A stretch of DNA of 64,000 nt, taken from contig OZ199838.1 in the NCBI GenBank assembly GCA_964304625.1, forward strand, positions 6,882,001 to 6,946,000, given 5' to 3'. A program made the translations under genes and the position numbers. The notes beneath the pieces were generated by a model that was given only the letters and a program-made list of their open reading frames with translations, was not told where the DNA came from and searched no databases. Positions 41,152-51,920 of the stretch are shown here, piece after piece. The stretch's first letter is position 1. Every line of letters starts with the position of its first letter. This DNA is from Kudoa neothunni (lineage: Eukaryota > Cnidaria).

Positions 41152-44100
41152 CAGACAATGCCCATTCGTTCGAGTTCGTGTCCGCTTTTAGTTGCATTGT
41201 GTCAAACTGCAGTGTGGAAAGTGTTGAAGATGCTTTGAAAGCTGGTAGACTTTTCTCTTGGAAAAAATCTACAACGCGTTCTAAAGACGGGGATGAAACA
41301 TCCCACATTGATTTTATTATTTGCACAAAGTACAAAAAAGCATTCCTGCATAAGTGGTCTTACGGGAACAGGAAACTTATTACTCATAATAAGTTACATA
41401 ACCAAACAAATAAAGATATAAAAATTAGTTAATTATTTGTTTCACCTCCCTCCATTGTTAATTTAAGCGTGTCAAATCAGGTAATGTTTAACACTAAAAT
41501 TGCTAATTTTGTAGCTGAAACAATCTCCCCGTTTTAAATAACAGAAAGTGCATCGTTTACAGAGATGATTAGCTTTAGATTTTATCCAAAAAATGCGTTA
41601 AAAAATTAATTAAAACAATCAATCACAACAGTATGTGCTCAATCGTTGGTATATCAGTGTTATTTGTTAAAAATTTCCAATATGACATGACCTATTTTCG
41701 TGTAAAACACATTGCAGAAAATATAAATAAAATCTGATCTAAGAATTGTTTGTGACTCCACAGCAAACAATCTGTCAGTTCTGAGAGAGTTCAATACAAT
41801 CAAATATGCTGTTTACCGCCTTCCTTGACACTATTATACCTCAAGGTATCTTACGTATTTTAATATGTTGATTACATTTTTTTATCATTAATGAGTTTAT
41901 AAATAAATTTTACTTTCGCTATAATATCTAATCTCGATTTGTTTTTATGTGTACCTTGGGATCTCAATACAAACAACACATCCGGTTTATCCATACTAAG
42001 GGTGAATGTTGACAAACTGTGCGGATCTATTCATAAAACGACAGATTTACAGTCAAAATTACCAATGAAAATACAATGGGGCTCAGCTACGCGACCATGG
42101 AATGGTCTCAGCGATTGATATAGGACGTTATTGTCGTATTTCGATAGTTTGGAGGATGTGCTAGAAAATCATCCAGCTAAAAAATACTTTAATCAGTTTG
42201 AGTAGGCGAGAGACCATCGTCACATTTTGTAATTCGTTTAAGTTTCGTTTTTATATTATCGTTAGGTGTTTATGGTATGCATTTGGAAAGTTTATTGGAC
42301 GAAAAATACACACAATGTATTGATATCAGCCATAAAATCGCAGCTTTTCTCCACCCAAATTTTAAAAAATTCAATTTTGTGACAAACCACGTTGAGTCGC
42401 TTTTGTCTGGCATGGCTGAACATAATTATTCTTTTAAAAAAATATAATTAATCCCAAAGAGCCCGGAATCTTCGAAAAATCACCCAATATGTTATGAACT
42501 AGATAATGACTGAGAAGATTTTTAATCAGAAATTCAACTGTACAGCCGACTAGCATCCAAATCAATGTCAGAACTGGCGTTTTCATACACTGGAAAAATT
42601 TGTATTCAAGTCTAGATATAGACTTGAACTAAACACATCAAGAAAATTAATAGTCTATACTAATAATATTAATGATAAGACACTTTCGGAGTAAATTTAA
42701 TTCACTCCTCTTTATTATGCGTTATTTTGCATGATCTCAAAAGCGTTTAGACAAATTTGACTATAGCGTAACTTAATATAGCGAGGTTCTGTTTTGTAAA
42801 ACGATTGAAATATCTTTGAAACAAACACTGATATTAAATTTTTATTTTGTAATAAAATATGAAAATATGAAATATGAGGTAACATACCTCAAAAATTCCA
42901 GTAAATCAAGGTAAAGTGTGCGGCACCTAAAAACGCCCTCTTGCGCATGTTTCTCCAATATCTTTTTTTCAACAAACATTGAATTGCTATCTAATTTGTT
43001 TTGATAATCACTCATAAGTTTGTTATTCTTCATATTTTTTTAGCATATAAACAGAAATTTTACAATATCAGATTTATCTATGCATGTTTTTATTGGTTTT
43101 AAGTGTGAATAGTTTAATAACAAAAAGACAACCATGTGCTATCAAAACGCATTTTTTTAAATTTCTTAAACTGATGAGTTTTTTTTTTTTAAATCAACAT
43201 TATATTTTAGATAAACATTTAATTTCAATAGGTAAATAAATAAAGGTTGATTATATGAAGTTATTACTTTATTCGAGGAATTCTTACGTATATGTTTAGT
43301 ATAACGTTCGATAAATGTAAAAATGTTCTTATTAAATTGAAAGAATTGTTATCACTCTATATTTATTAGTTAAAATAAATGATGTGTGTACCGATCAAAA
43401 TAATAACCTTAGTTAAGATATTAAGTTTACATATAGTAATATTCTCAATTCGTATATTTTGCCTATTTTTTCGTTACTAAATTTTGACATATATAAAAAC
43501 TTAAAAAACAATAAAAATATAGCTTAATATTTTTTTTTCAATATATTACAGATAACGTAAAGTAAAACAGTTTTATATTGTCATTTTAAAAAATTAAGTT
43601 TCAGAATTTTAATAATAAAAATTGAATAAATTCTTAATTTTCAAAAACAAATTAAATAAAAAAAAAGTAAACTAAAAAAAATTGTACGACATCAATATTT
43701 ATTTTTTAATATTCAAAAAGTGTTTTCTTTATAGTGATATATGAGATGTTTTTGTGAAACACGCAATAAGTTTATTACTTAAGTTAATCCATATAAAATT
43801 GTTATATATCAAAAGTAACAAATTTAAATAGTAATAAAAATAATTATTGAGTTAATAACTAAGAGACAAAGGAAAAAAATTTAACGTCCATTGAAAAAAT
43901 CTGGAGATTACACGTGTATCCGACCGTGTTCGGATAAAAAAATCTTAAAATATAGAAGTTATTATTTTGGGCTAAATTTGATATCTCCTTATTCTTTTAT
44001 TTTATTATGGACAATCGTGAAGAAAAGATATGGGAAAAACATGCGCAAGAGGGCGTTTTTAGGTGCCGCTGTGGCATATCCACATATTAACAATAGCGCG

Positions 44101-44325
44101 TAATCGTGCGCCAGCGTTATGGTCCATAGTCAAGTAATAAGGTCTCCCCACTTTTAGGTTTGAGGGTCGTGGGTTAGACCCTCGTCCGCTACACCGCATA
44201 CTTTACCACCATCCTCGCACACAAAACGCACGAATGGTTTCGTTCGTGTTTCGTGTCCAAAATTTTAAGATCAGATAAGTTCGTTGGCTCATGACACGAA
44301 CGAACATACGAACTGGCATTGTCTG
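41152..44325 (+). mobile_element. hAT transposon, copy B, with both terminal repeats
   Basis: Bounded by CAGACAATGCCCATTCG at 41152 and, in reverse from 44325, CAGACAATGCCAGTTCGTA: an imperfect terminal inverted repeat. No convincing 8-bp target duplication was seen (GTCCGTAT against ATAGATAT). Transposase pieces run on the plus strand: BED-like ALKAGRLFSWKKSTTRSK to HNKLHNQTNKDIKIS (41230-41432), an IDIWT-type region about 41600-41740, GSATRPWNGLSD and VLENHPAKKYF (about 42070-42190), and HKIAAFLHPNFKKFNF (about 42330-42385). Many stops make it inactive. It is collinear, in opposite orientation, with copy A (6341-9411). Confidence 0.8.
42918..44075. repeat. Internal foldback segment of hAT copy B
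   Basis: The left arm begins with GGCACCTAAAAACGCCCTCT, and the right arm (about 43870-44075) ends in the reverse complement, AGAGGGCGTTTTTAGGTGCC. Shared sequence extends some 85-100 bp on the left arm; the right arm is longer. About 870 bp of AT-rich DNA lies between the arms. Copy A has the same structure. Confidence 0.55.
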
Positions 44326-44593
44326 ATAGATATACATACAGAAAAATATTTACTTATCTTAGACTTACAGGTGAAATCGATAAATTATTAGTCATATTAG
44401 TCATATTAGTCAGTTTAATTATTTAATTAATTTTTCGGCAATAAATTTTTGAATGACGAATCAATAATTTTTACGTGGAAAAATTACATGATGACACATA
44501 CGACTCCAGAAACACTTAAAATGAATATAGGGAATTTAGTATAAACAGAATCGCAATATTATATTTTAATAGCCAATATACGGCTGAAATCTC

Positions 44594-44618
44594 AGAAACT
44601 TCCCGAAACTTCTAGAAG
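44594..44618 (+). promoter_or_regulatory. Perfect five-unit heat-shock element
   Basis: The sequence shows GAA at 44595, TTC at 44600, GAA at 44605, TTC at 44610 and GAA at 44615: five alternating nGAAn/nTTCn pentamers with no mismatch, the binding site of trimeric heat-shock factor. It ends 68 bp before the ATG of the two-exon gene at 44687. Confidence 0.7.
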
Positions 44619-44686
44619 TAGGGCGATTCTCGTACATATACGATCCCTAATGAGTCTGCGGCTTGTGAATTGATTATTCTGACAAT

Positions 44687-45234
44687 ATGGCACAAAAGAG
44701 AAATAATGAGTGGCTAAAAAATGAAGAGAAACTGCACCACACCGTGATCAAGTACATTATTAAACCACATACAAACATGAGGATGATTTTTGATTTAACT
44801 ACAGCGAATTGGAACCGAAAATTAAGAGATTTAAAATCGATGACAACGTCAATATAACTAATATAGAGGAAACAGAGGCTGATTTATGTGTGGAATACAT
44901 CAGTAATTATCCAAGGGGCGATGCTGTTGAATTTGGCGATAAGGAAGAACAACAAACCTGCGAAAACACAATAATAATACCAAGGGAACTTTTGAAACCG
45001 AACGAAATAATCCCTCAGTCAATGATGAATTCAATTGTGGCTGAATACCGAAACAAAAACCTTTATGCATTGGTTCCTTATTATGGCGGCAACAATTTCC
45101 TAAGCAGCAACAGGATTAACACATACAATGACCAAACCGAAATTGTTGAAGCAAAATCTGAGGATGATGACGAAAATTTCAATTATGACTTAGATAATAA
45201 TATTTTTTGTAATTATAACGAGATAGAGATGTAA
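44687..45234 (+). CDS. Unrecognised acidic protein (164 aa), probably heat-inducible
   Basis: Two exons, 44687-44751 and 44805-45234, separated by a 53-nt GT-AG intron, join in frame (495 nt). The protein begins MAQKRNNEWLKNEEKLHH, continues through a short basic stretch PKIKRFKIDD that could be a nuclear signal, has a less charged centre (PRELLKPNEIIPQ, LYALVPYYGGNNF) and ends in a strongly acidic tail (AKSEDDDENFNYDLDN). I recognise no domain, signal peptide or membrane segment. A perfect heat-shock element lies 68 bp upstream of the ATG. It is followed 333 bp later by H2B copy 2. The gene model rests on the clean splice and open frame, not on homology. Confidence 0.55.
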
Positions 45235-45520
45235 AAAACTGTCTTAAAGCATGTAAATAAGGTGTTGTTGATTTGCGCATGCCTTTTAATGAATCTAGTA
45301 ATAACGATTTTCAATGATATTTTCTTAAAAAAAATGTATTTATTATTTTTCACAACTATGGGAACTAACTATCTAATAAAATGGTATTGATAATAATGAA
45401 GAAATAGTTATAAAAAAGTAATTATGACCATATTCATAGTCGTAGGATGTCGCTTTTAAATTACGCCGCATCAGTGCATTTATTAACGACCGCATTAACT
45501 CGGATATTTACGTCATCACT

Positions 45521-45566
45521 AAGATATATACTTTCGGACACGACTCACCCTTCAGTACAATCCGAA
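45521..45566 (+). promoter_or_regulatory. H2B copy 2 core promoter
   Basis: GATATATACTTTCG (from 45523) holds a TATA box about 40 bp before the ATG. The CTTTCG..ACGACTC..CAGTAC.ATC leader block matches H2B copy 1. A CRE-like ACGTCATCA lies just upstream at about 45510. Confidence 0.5.
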
Positions 45567-46031
45567 ATGGCCGCCACTACTAAGGATCAAATTGATGAGA
45601 GCAACTCACAAGTTAGCACCAGCCTCCCCGCCAAAGGTGGAAAGATGGCTGCCGGAAAGATGGGAAAGCTCGCCTCCAAAAGAGGACCTGCCTCCAAGAA
45701 AGTCGGCAAAATCCCTGGAAAGCTCGGTGAGAAGAAGAGACATAAGAAGAGAAAGGAGACCTACTTTATCTACATCTACAAGGTTCTCAAACAGGTTCAC
45801 CCTGATACTGGTATCTCCAACAAGGCTATGAATATTTGCCACAACTTCATCACCGATCTTTTCGAAAGAATCGCTTCGGAGGCTTCCAAGCTTGCTGCTT
45901 ACAACAAGAAGAGCACCATCACCAGCAGGGAAATCCAAACTGCTGTGAGACTGATTTTGCCAGGTGAGCTTGCTAAGCATGCCGTTTCTGAGGGAACCAA
46001 GGCCGTGAACAAATACTCTGGTTCAAAATAA
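45567..46031 (+). CDS. H2B: Histone H2B, copy 2 (154 aa, long N-terminal tail)
   Basis: Second H2B gene, intronless and the same length as copy 1. The fold region (from about residue 60) appears identical to copy 1; the tails differ at a few positions ([19 protein letters not shown] here against [19 protein letters not shown]). Synonymous sites differ widely, so the duplication is not recent or has been under strong protein constraint. The start at MAATTKDQ is shared with copy 1; an upstream in-frame ATG at 45447 lies in the promoter and is not used in this model. The stop overlaps AATAAA. LACTB starts 229 bp downstream on the same strand. Confidence 0.95.
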   Translation: MAATTKDQIDESNSQVSTSLPAKGGKMAAGKMGKLASKRGPASKKVGKIPGKLGEKKRHKKRKETYFIYIYKVLKQVHPDTGISNKAMNICHNFITDLFERIASEASKLAAYNKKSTITSREIQTAVRLILPGELAKHAVSEGTKAVNKYSGSK

Positions 46032-46059
46032 AATAATTTTTGTTCTGTACATTTTTTAC

Positions 46060-46078
46060 GTTTTTTGTGACACCGAAT
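46060..46078 (+). promoter_or_regulatory. Post-stop motif shared by the three histone genes (H2B copy 2)
   Basis: GTTTTTTGTGACACCGAA begins 29 nt after the stop and matches the downstream motif of H2B copy 1 at most positions. A TTTGCGCA follows at about 46096, also present after copy 1. Confidence 0.4.
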
Positions 46079-46259
46079 TATAAAATTTGTTTCTTTTGCG
46101 CATTGCATTATTCGTTTATGATTTTTTCTTTTTGTTGACTTCTCATGTGCGTTAATTTCCCTTTTATTTTGCTCTTGGATTGACTTTACTTTAATTGTTT
46201 TCGTCACGTGATAGTTTTCTAGGAAGTCGTTTTGGTCGCGTCGTGTAGATCTTGGCGTT

Positions 46260-47755
46260 ATGTGGCGGGCAGTATTACCCACTTTGGGGGTTTCCTTGCT
46301 CGGGGTTTCGTTGTGCTGGACTCAAGCTGAGCGATTCCATGGCCACAGAGTTTTGTGTGATAGTGGCTCCCTAGCTACGAAATCTATCTCTGAAGAGAGG
46401 AGAGACAATCTCAGATCTTTTCGTGAAATGTTAACTGGTGAGTTAGAATATTTTAAGACTGTTAATAACATTCCTGGGATGAGCTGCATTGTTGGTGTTG
46501 ACGGCAAAATTGTTTATTCCTATGGATCTGGTTATTCTGACGTGGAAACACTTTCACACTGTTTGGATTATTCCTTGCATAGGATTGCTAGCATCAGCAA
46601 AATGATTACTGCAATTATTGTGGCAAAATTAGTAGAGAAGGAAATGTTGAATTTTGATGATAAGGTGAGTAAGTTTTTTACTGGTTTGCCAAAAAAAATT
46701 GGCGACATAACAATCGAGAATTTGGTTTCCAATACCTCTGGAGTCAGACATTACAGAAATAATAAAGAAAATCCTGAAAATCGTCATTTTGCTTTATTAG
46801 AGCAATCCTTCGATCTTTTTTTAAATGATGAGCTTATTCATTTTCCCGGTCAATCATTTACGTACTCCACACATGGATTTACCTTATTGGGTGCTGTAAT
46901 TGAGAACGCTACAGGTGTTAAATTTGAGAAACACCTTTCTGAATTTTGTCGTGAAATTGGACTTATAAACACTTATGTGGATCATGTTACTCGTTTGAAC
47001 TTTCAAAAAACAAAGTATCAGCGAATTATTTTCGTAAAAATAAATCTGAACCAATCGATAGTGGTTATTATATAAACAAAGAGGGAAAACTTGAAAAGTT
47101 TCAATATATGGACAATTCATGGAAATATCCAGGTGGAGGATGCCTATCCAATGGATACGATTTACTTAAAATAGGAAACATGCTTTTGTTGTCATATGAA
47201 AACTCAAAAAGTACAATTTGTTGAGTTGGATAACAAAAAATAATACTTTTGCTCAAATATAGGCTACTTGAAGAGTGATACGGTTAATAAACTATGGACT
47301 CCCACCGAACAATCTCTGAATCATTTCAAAGACAGATCTGGTTATGGTTTAGGCTTTAGAGTATCATATATTGAAGAACATCAACCGTTATACGAATACG
47401 GTGATTTAACAGTGTTTCATGCAGGTAGCTCACTTTTTTCTCCCCTCTTAAAAATCAAAATTGATAACATAATTTGTTTTTTTATTTAATAAATCGATCC
47501 TGTTTTAAAATGATGGTGAATTATATTTTTGTAGGCACCGGAGAAGGATCAAGCGGCATTTTACTTATCGTACCACCTCGTGATCGAAATCCAACGAAAA
47601 CCCAAAAATTGTTGAATTCACACGATCCATCGCCAAAATCACCCAAAGGAATTGTTGTTATAATTTTATGCAACTTACACGGAGTGAAATTCCGAAAATT
47701 AGCTAACACTATTATTCAACACACTTATAGTAGTTATGAAGAATTTTTACGATAA
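46260..47755 (+). CDS. LACTB: LACTB, mitochondrial serine beta-lactamase-like protein (about 444 aa)
   Basis: Penicillin-binding-protein/beta-lactamase-like serine protease of the mitochondrial intermembrane space. Exons 46260-47210, 47263-47424 and 47535-47755 (introns 52 and 110 nt). The hydrophobic N-terminus MWRAVLPTLGVSLLGVSLCW fits a mitochondrial import or membrane segment. The catalytic SxxK is S111-I-S-K114 in RIASISKMITA; the second motif lies in FTYSTHGFTLLGAVIE; the third is HAGG in VFHAGGTGEGSSG. WKYPGGGCLSNGYDLLKIGN and LWTPTEQS match the family. One frame change is needed inside a run of six A at 47005-47010 of exon 1; it looks like a one-base homopolymer error in the assembly, though a true lesion cannot be excluded. 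CACGTGA lies about 55 bp upstream. Confidence 0.85.
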
Positions 47756-47893
47756 ATTTACTCAAAAATTTAAATAAACTTTAATTTTTACACTGTCTTT
47801 TGATATAAAAATATTTGTACAATTAAATGTTTTAACCTTGAATTATATATTTATTACAACTAGAGAAACATATGCGATTAACGCGTTTTCCTA

Positions 47894-48079
47894 TTAAGGC
47901 GTAAATTCCGTTAAGATTACGTTTATCATATCAGCAACCTCTTTTTGTCTACGCTTGCGCATTCTATTTCGATACAGGTAGAGGCATATTGGAAAATTTC
48001 CATTTTTATTAAGTGTAATACAATTGGAAATATTTGAAAATAGTTGAGTGAGTTCATATTCATAATTATAAATGTTCAT
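47894..48079 (-). CDS. Small minus-strand ORF (61 aa), doubtful
   Basis: The ORF reads MNIYNYEYELTQLFSNIS through RNRMRKRRQKEVADMIN to LTEFTP. Its basic, helical C-terminus looks more protein-like than neighbouring chance ORFs. It converges on LACTB, and its ATG overlaps the ATG of the plus-strand gene at 48072, so it could be a small gene, a terminal exon or chance. No homologue is recognised. Confidence 0.2.
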   Translation of the reverse strand: MNIYNYEYELTQLFSNISNCITLNKNGNFPICLYLYRNRMRKRRQKEVADMINVILTEFTP

Positions 48080-49423
48080 AAAAGACCACCGAGTGAGATT
48101 TGCACTGTTTCATCCCGATTTCATTGGTTCAAACTCCGACCATTATACTATTGAAATAAAAGACAATTATGGTAACATACTAGAAGGGGAGTTTTCTTTC
48201 TCGGAAAATCTACCAGTCATGGTGATATCCGTCATTGTTGATATCGGGGGATTTGACTATCTCCTTTTGAATTTAAAACATGGTGAACATCTTTTGGATA
48301 TATGTCCATTAGAGGTGAGATTTAAGGATATCTCCTATTCATCCACTGTCGACACACCCTGCTTTTTACGAAAACAACAACTCAAATATGATAGCGCTGG
48401 GGAAACAACATTACCAGCGGTTGTTTGTATTGTTGACTTTTTACCTAAAATATCAAAAAATATTAAAAGTTTGATTTTAATTTATAAAAAACCTAATTGT
48501 ATCTGTTTAGATACTGATTTTGAATATGTTGTTGATGTGAAACTGAAAGTTAACTCTGAGCTGAACAGAGGATCCTCTTATTCAACCATCGAAAGTATCA
48601 ATGAGCATATGATAGTTAGCACTCCTGGTATCATTTTATAAACGAATGAATAGGATAAATATTTTATTATACTTATTGTAGATGATGAAAAATTAGAATC
48701 TGGAATGTGTTCGTCTTTTCAAGTTGATATTAGAGATTGTGATTTGTATAATTTGCTGTTTAAAATTCATTCCAATTTTCACACAAGTCTCACTGTCACA
48801 GAGATATCGGTGATTGATTATTTAATTAGTCTTCCATTATTAATGTTTTTTAGAATACATGCATAAAAATCGATATTGCTTCGAACGATTGTCGACAATT
48901 ATTTATAGAAATAGGTGCGAATGACCAATTTATGCCGTCGAAATCGATACTTTTTCCTTTTGAAAAAACAAATGTTTCAATTATAAACTCTCCTTTATCA
49001 GTTTTTGATGTTGAAAATAACCAGATATCGCTCTCGGATTGCTACGAGAAATTAACATTGACTCGTAGTAATGAAGAAAAAGATGAATTTTGTGTGGACA
49101 CCTGTGAGAATAGTTCAAAAATCTGGGGGCCGCGGCTGAAGGTTACGGAACAAAATCCGTCCTCAAAAATAGTTTTTCCTGTTGATGGATTGTGTGTGTT
49201 ACAGAATGAAGACACCTACCAAAAAACTGTTAATAACCAATACCTCAGGCTAGATGTCCCAAATTTTATTTCATCCATCACAAATAAATTCCATTGGGTG
49301 CACATATGCTTTGGTTCTTTCCTTTCAAAACTAAGTTTGAAACGTGGAGTTGAACATTTCTTTGTGGACGCGCAAACATCTGAGGACCTAACTCTGTACA
49401 AAATATCTCAATTAACTTCATAG
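48072..49423 (+). CDS. Unrecognised three-exon protein (417 aa)
   Basis: Exons 48072-48627, 48682-48809 and 48854-49423 join in frame through 54- and 44-nt GT-AG introns (1254 nt). The protein looks rich in beta strands. Residues about 10-80 (YTIEIKDNYGNILEGEF, then GGFDYLLLNLKHGEHLLDIC) weakly resemble an immunoglobulin-like filamin repeat (V.D..GN...G....G.Y.L.V..G), but this is not strong enough to name it. The middle has LPAVVCIVDFLPKISKNIKS and the C-terminus LRLDVPNFISSITNKFHWV. No signal peptide or membrane span is obvious. An upstream exon cannot be excluded. A piggyBac remnant starts 58 bp after the stop. Confidence 0.6.
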
Positions 49424-49480
49424 AATTATATGCATAAATGGATGTTGTATTAAAATTGAGAACTCTGTTTTTTGCAATAT

Positions 49481-50527
49481 TAACCCTCCAAGTACAATTG
49501 GTGTCCAAAAGACCCCACCATTTTTTATCTAATCATCGAAAATATTGATTCAAATGTTCGGGAAAACTTTGAAAAAATCCTATGGATTATATTTTTATTG
49601 CATGAATATCATATCTTCATCTACATTGCGCATGCAGCATAATTTTTTTCAATGATGTGTTCAAGTGATCTTAATAATAATTACTCCGATACCGAGACTT
49701 CAGATTCATTTTCTTCATTTCGTAATTATTAATCGTTAGAGAAATTTGATATTGATACAGATATACAACTTAACTCATTAATACACAAGAACGGAACGTT
49801 ATGGTCGATGAACCCGCCGTTGGCATCCAGAACATGTGTTACAATTATCATGAATAGTCGTACTGGTGTCTCTCCGTTTTTATTATAAAATACAATTGAT
49901 ACTTTCAGAATAATATTTGGTTATTGATGGTTCGAACTGGATGGGTTCATTAGCTGTTTATTTCTGATGGGATATCACAGGGATAATCGAGAATGGGTTA
50001 AAGAGATATTTGGGTTAGAAGAAGGAAAGATATATCGTGATTTATTCTCATTACATATATTTCTCCAAATAATGCGAGTTTCAGATTTTGATGGTGTAGA
50101 AAATATTGAGGTTACAAAATAATCGGAAACTTTTGCCATGTTGGTGAACTACGGCATATTTAGGTGGGTTTCTCATGCGTTGTACCCGCCCTAATGAACA
50201 TTTCAAGCATATCTTTGTTACTTGTTTTATGCAATAGTCTATGCCAGGATTATGATGTTTTTTATCACTTTAAGCGCAAATTAAATAAAGAATTAATTTT
50301 ACTAGATGCGTTGAGTTTTGAGTTTGTATATAGGAAATATATGATCTCAAAAGTAATGCATACGCGTACGCATACGCTGTGGTTAAAATATTTCTTTATT
50401 GTTCGCACATGCCCACACAATATTACATGATGTCATTTATGAAATTACTGAATATATAATCGATAAAATATTTTATCAAATAAAAACGGGGGATCTTTTT
50501 GACCTCAATTGTGCTTGGAGGATGTAA
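49481..50527 (+). mobile_element. piggyBac-type remnant with both termini
   Basis: Left end TTAACCCTCCAAGTACAATT at 49481; the right end in reverse reads CATCCTCCAAGCACAATTGA from about 50525. Both are followed inward by GGTC-type palindromic sequence. The first 550 bp match the remnant at 14266-14871, including MCSSDLNNNYSDTETSDSFS at about 49653. The rest is too decayed to translate, and the element is only about 1 kb, so it is an internally deleted derivative. Confidence 0.7.
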
Positions 50528-51920
50528 ATTTTCATGTGGCTTAGAAGGTTAAACTAATGTTCGCATCACATTTAACGATCTGAAGAGACATCAGGTTAGT
50601 TACAAAAATTTTTTGGGTATCTAAGCCATAATAGATTATTGCATCCCCGGTTGGGAAGCCTTTATAGAAAATATGTTTATATTTGCAGTTAAATGACAGA
50701 ATTTGCTACATTAAATCCGAATTAAATCTTCCATATTATGATAAAATATTGAGAATATCATGATGAGTCTGAATTTGTTGGTTCTATAGTTATTTTTTTA
50801 ACCGCTCATTTTTACTATAAATAAAAAAAAATAATTGAGTCGAATAATAAATACATTATTTATAACTCATGAAAAACTGAAGCATTATTCCAGGGTATGA
50901 TTTATTTGTTCAAAGGCTTTATCTTTATGAAATATTGATAATTCTTATAAAGAATATATATTTTAATCAGCTTATGAAAATTTAAATGATATATGACAAT
51001 AAAATATTAAATACCAGATCCTCAATTCGAATATTCATGGAGATCATTGTTGGTTAGTTAGTTATGAATCATGTAATATATAACACAAATGTTTAGAAAA
51101 ATTTATAATTTTAGATGAATTTTGTTATCATTTAGTAGATAAGAGGGCCGGAGTTACTACTAACCTAACGATATTAGTAACTAATTTAGAATTATAATAT
51201 TTGAGTAGGTATTATTAGGACCAGGAAAAAATATGGAGGGGTTTAAATTTTAACGCAAATGTGATCTTAAGAAACTACTTATGAGTGGTCCAAAATAACA
51301 CGCATTTCCACAAATCCCATGCTATATTTAATATACCTTAAGAATGCTATTTGAGCATTTTTTAGATAGAGTACGATAATTAGGGTTAATTTTTTCATAA
51401 ACATTGTTTAATATGTATGCATTAAATGCTCAGAAAAGAGAAACTCGGTCGGTTGAAGGAGTTATGTGACCCAAGAGAATTATAATCTACGGAAATGGAA
51501 TCTAGTTTGTAGTTCAAATTCTCGAGAGCTTCCTTCAATAGAGTATATTTATGACTTTAGATTCCTTCGCTTGTTCAAGTCGACGGAGTTTGTCACTCAT
51601 TCGATAATTATTTAGATATTTTTCACCTCATTGGTGTTACGCAGGAGGTTTTTGTCCAGAAGTAGTGATTATATCGCTTCGTATATTTGGCAGATGTCGG
51701 TGTAGTTAATTAGTTAACCGCATGTTCCCGCAACGAATCCGTTTGTTATTTTTGATTAATATATACTCAGTTGTCTTTAAAAAATACTTAAACAATTAGT
51801 TAAATGAAGGAAATAATAGTTTTCTTCCATAAATAGAAAAATTTTATACCGACGAATGGATCTAATAGAACTGAATGTTACCTTCAAAATCACGCTAATC
51901 CGGATTTAGGTTCAGCTTAA
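50528..51920. other. Intergenic AT-rich interval
   Basis: No gene, RNA or clear repeat recognised on either strand. Confidence 0.4.

Noticed and set aside
43891-44103. Conserved 70-codon ORF repeated at 6418-6633 as a real small gene
   Set aside because: Both lie inside the foldback arms of the two hAT copies; the similarity follows from shared transposon descent, and the reading frame has no recognisable domain.
44140-44215. tRNA or tRNA-derived SINE suggested by GAGGGTC...GACCCTC and GGGTTAGACCC
   Set aside because: No GTTCGAA-type T loop, no acceptor stem or A box; the hairpin is part of the hAT end and also occurs in copy A.
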